From: Bacteroidota bacterium
Lineage (GTDB): Bacteria > Bacteroidota > Bacteroidia > UKL13-3
Direction of reading: 5' to 3'
DNA: 6,399 bases
Assembly: GCA_947460565.1 (NCBI GenBank)
Contig: CANHJJ010000112.1
Coordinates: forward strand, 1 to 6,399
The translations under genes were made by a program, and so were the position numbers. Below the pieces are notes generated by a model. That model was given only the letters and a program-made list of their open reading frames with translations, was not told where the DNA came from and did no database searches. How positions within the stretch are numbered: the first letter of the stretch is position 1; each line of letters opens with the position of its first letter. Positions 6,353 to 6,399 of this stretch are shown here, one piece after another.

Positions 6353-6399
6353 ATGAGCAGATATTTAATAATTATTTATACCTTTATATGGGTTCTTAC
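6353..6399 (+). CDS. Start of an unidentified membrane or secreted protein (3' end outside window)
   Basis: An open frame from ATG at 6353 runs off the edge after 15 codons: MSRYLIIIYTFIWVL. One basic residue followed by a hydrophobic run fits a signal peptide or a first transmembrane helix. A consensus promoter lies just upstream, supporting a gene here. Another ATG at 6388 in a different frame (MGSY) is an alternative start with a more usual leader length, so the frame is not certain. Family cannot be told. Confidence 0.45.
   Translation, partial: MSRYLIIIYTFIWVL

Overview
The window looks like ordinary chromosome of a low-GC member of the Bacteroidota. The evidence is a predicted secreted protein with a C-terminal type IX secretion (T9SS) sorting domain, signal peptides ending in the Bacteroidota-style 'Ala-Gln' or 'Ser-Gln' cleavage context, starts without Shine-Dalgarno sequences, and a good match to the Bacteroidota promoter (TTTG, about 20 bp, TAnnTTTG). 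The style fits Chitinophagales or a neighbouring order, but I cannot name a genus. All supportable genes are on the + strand. I see no tRNA, rRNA, CRISPR array, insertion sequence or phage gene.

Layout. Positions 1-589 hold the 3' part of an LptF/LptG-family lipopolysaccharide-export permease. It is followed after 10 bases by a 290-residue EamA/DMT-type transporter (600-1472) that must use a TTG start, so the two probably form an operon. After a 68-base T-rich gap comes a 619-residue secreted protein (1541-3400) with a probable beta-propeller body and a T9SS sorting domain. The last 44 bases of that gene overlap, in another frame, the start of a 74-codon ORF (3357-3581) that encodes a good signal peptide and a short, strongly basic mature chain. 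Positions 3582-3926 hold no convincing gene. Positions 3927-4583 encode a short-type transaldolase whose active-site residues favour transaldolase over fructose-6-phosphate aldolase. A clear intrinsic terminator (4631-4665) separates it from a 530-residue secreted subtilisin-family (S8) protease (4690-6282) with an intact catalytic triad and a long insert between Asp and His. The right edge has a good Bacteroidota promoter and the first 15 codons of a possible membrane or secreted protein (6353 onward).

How the genes relate. The window covers envelope biogenesis (LptG-like), transport (EamA), secretion (T9SS cargo, small basic protein, S8 protease) and central carbon metabolism (transaldolase). 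The sequence does not show that they form one pathway. I found no evidence of a new multi-gene system. The most unusual element is the small basic secreted ORF nested out of frame in the end of the T9SS cargo gene.
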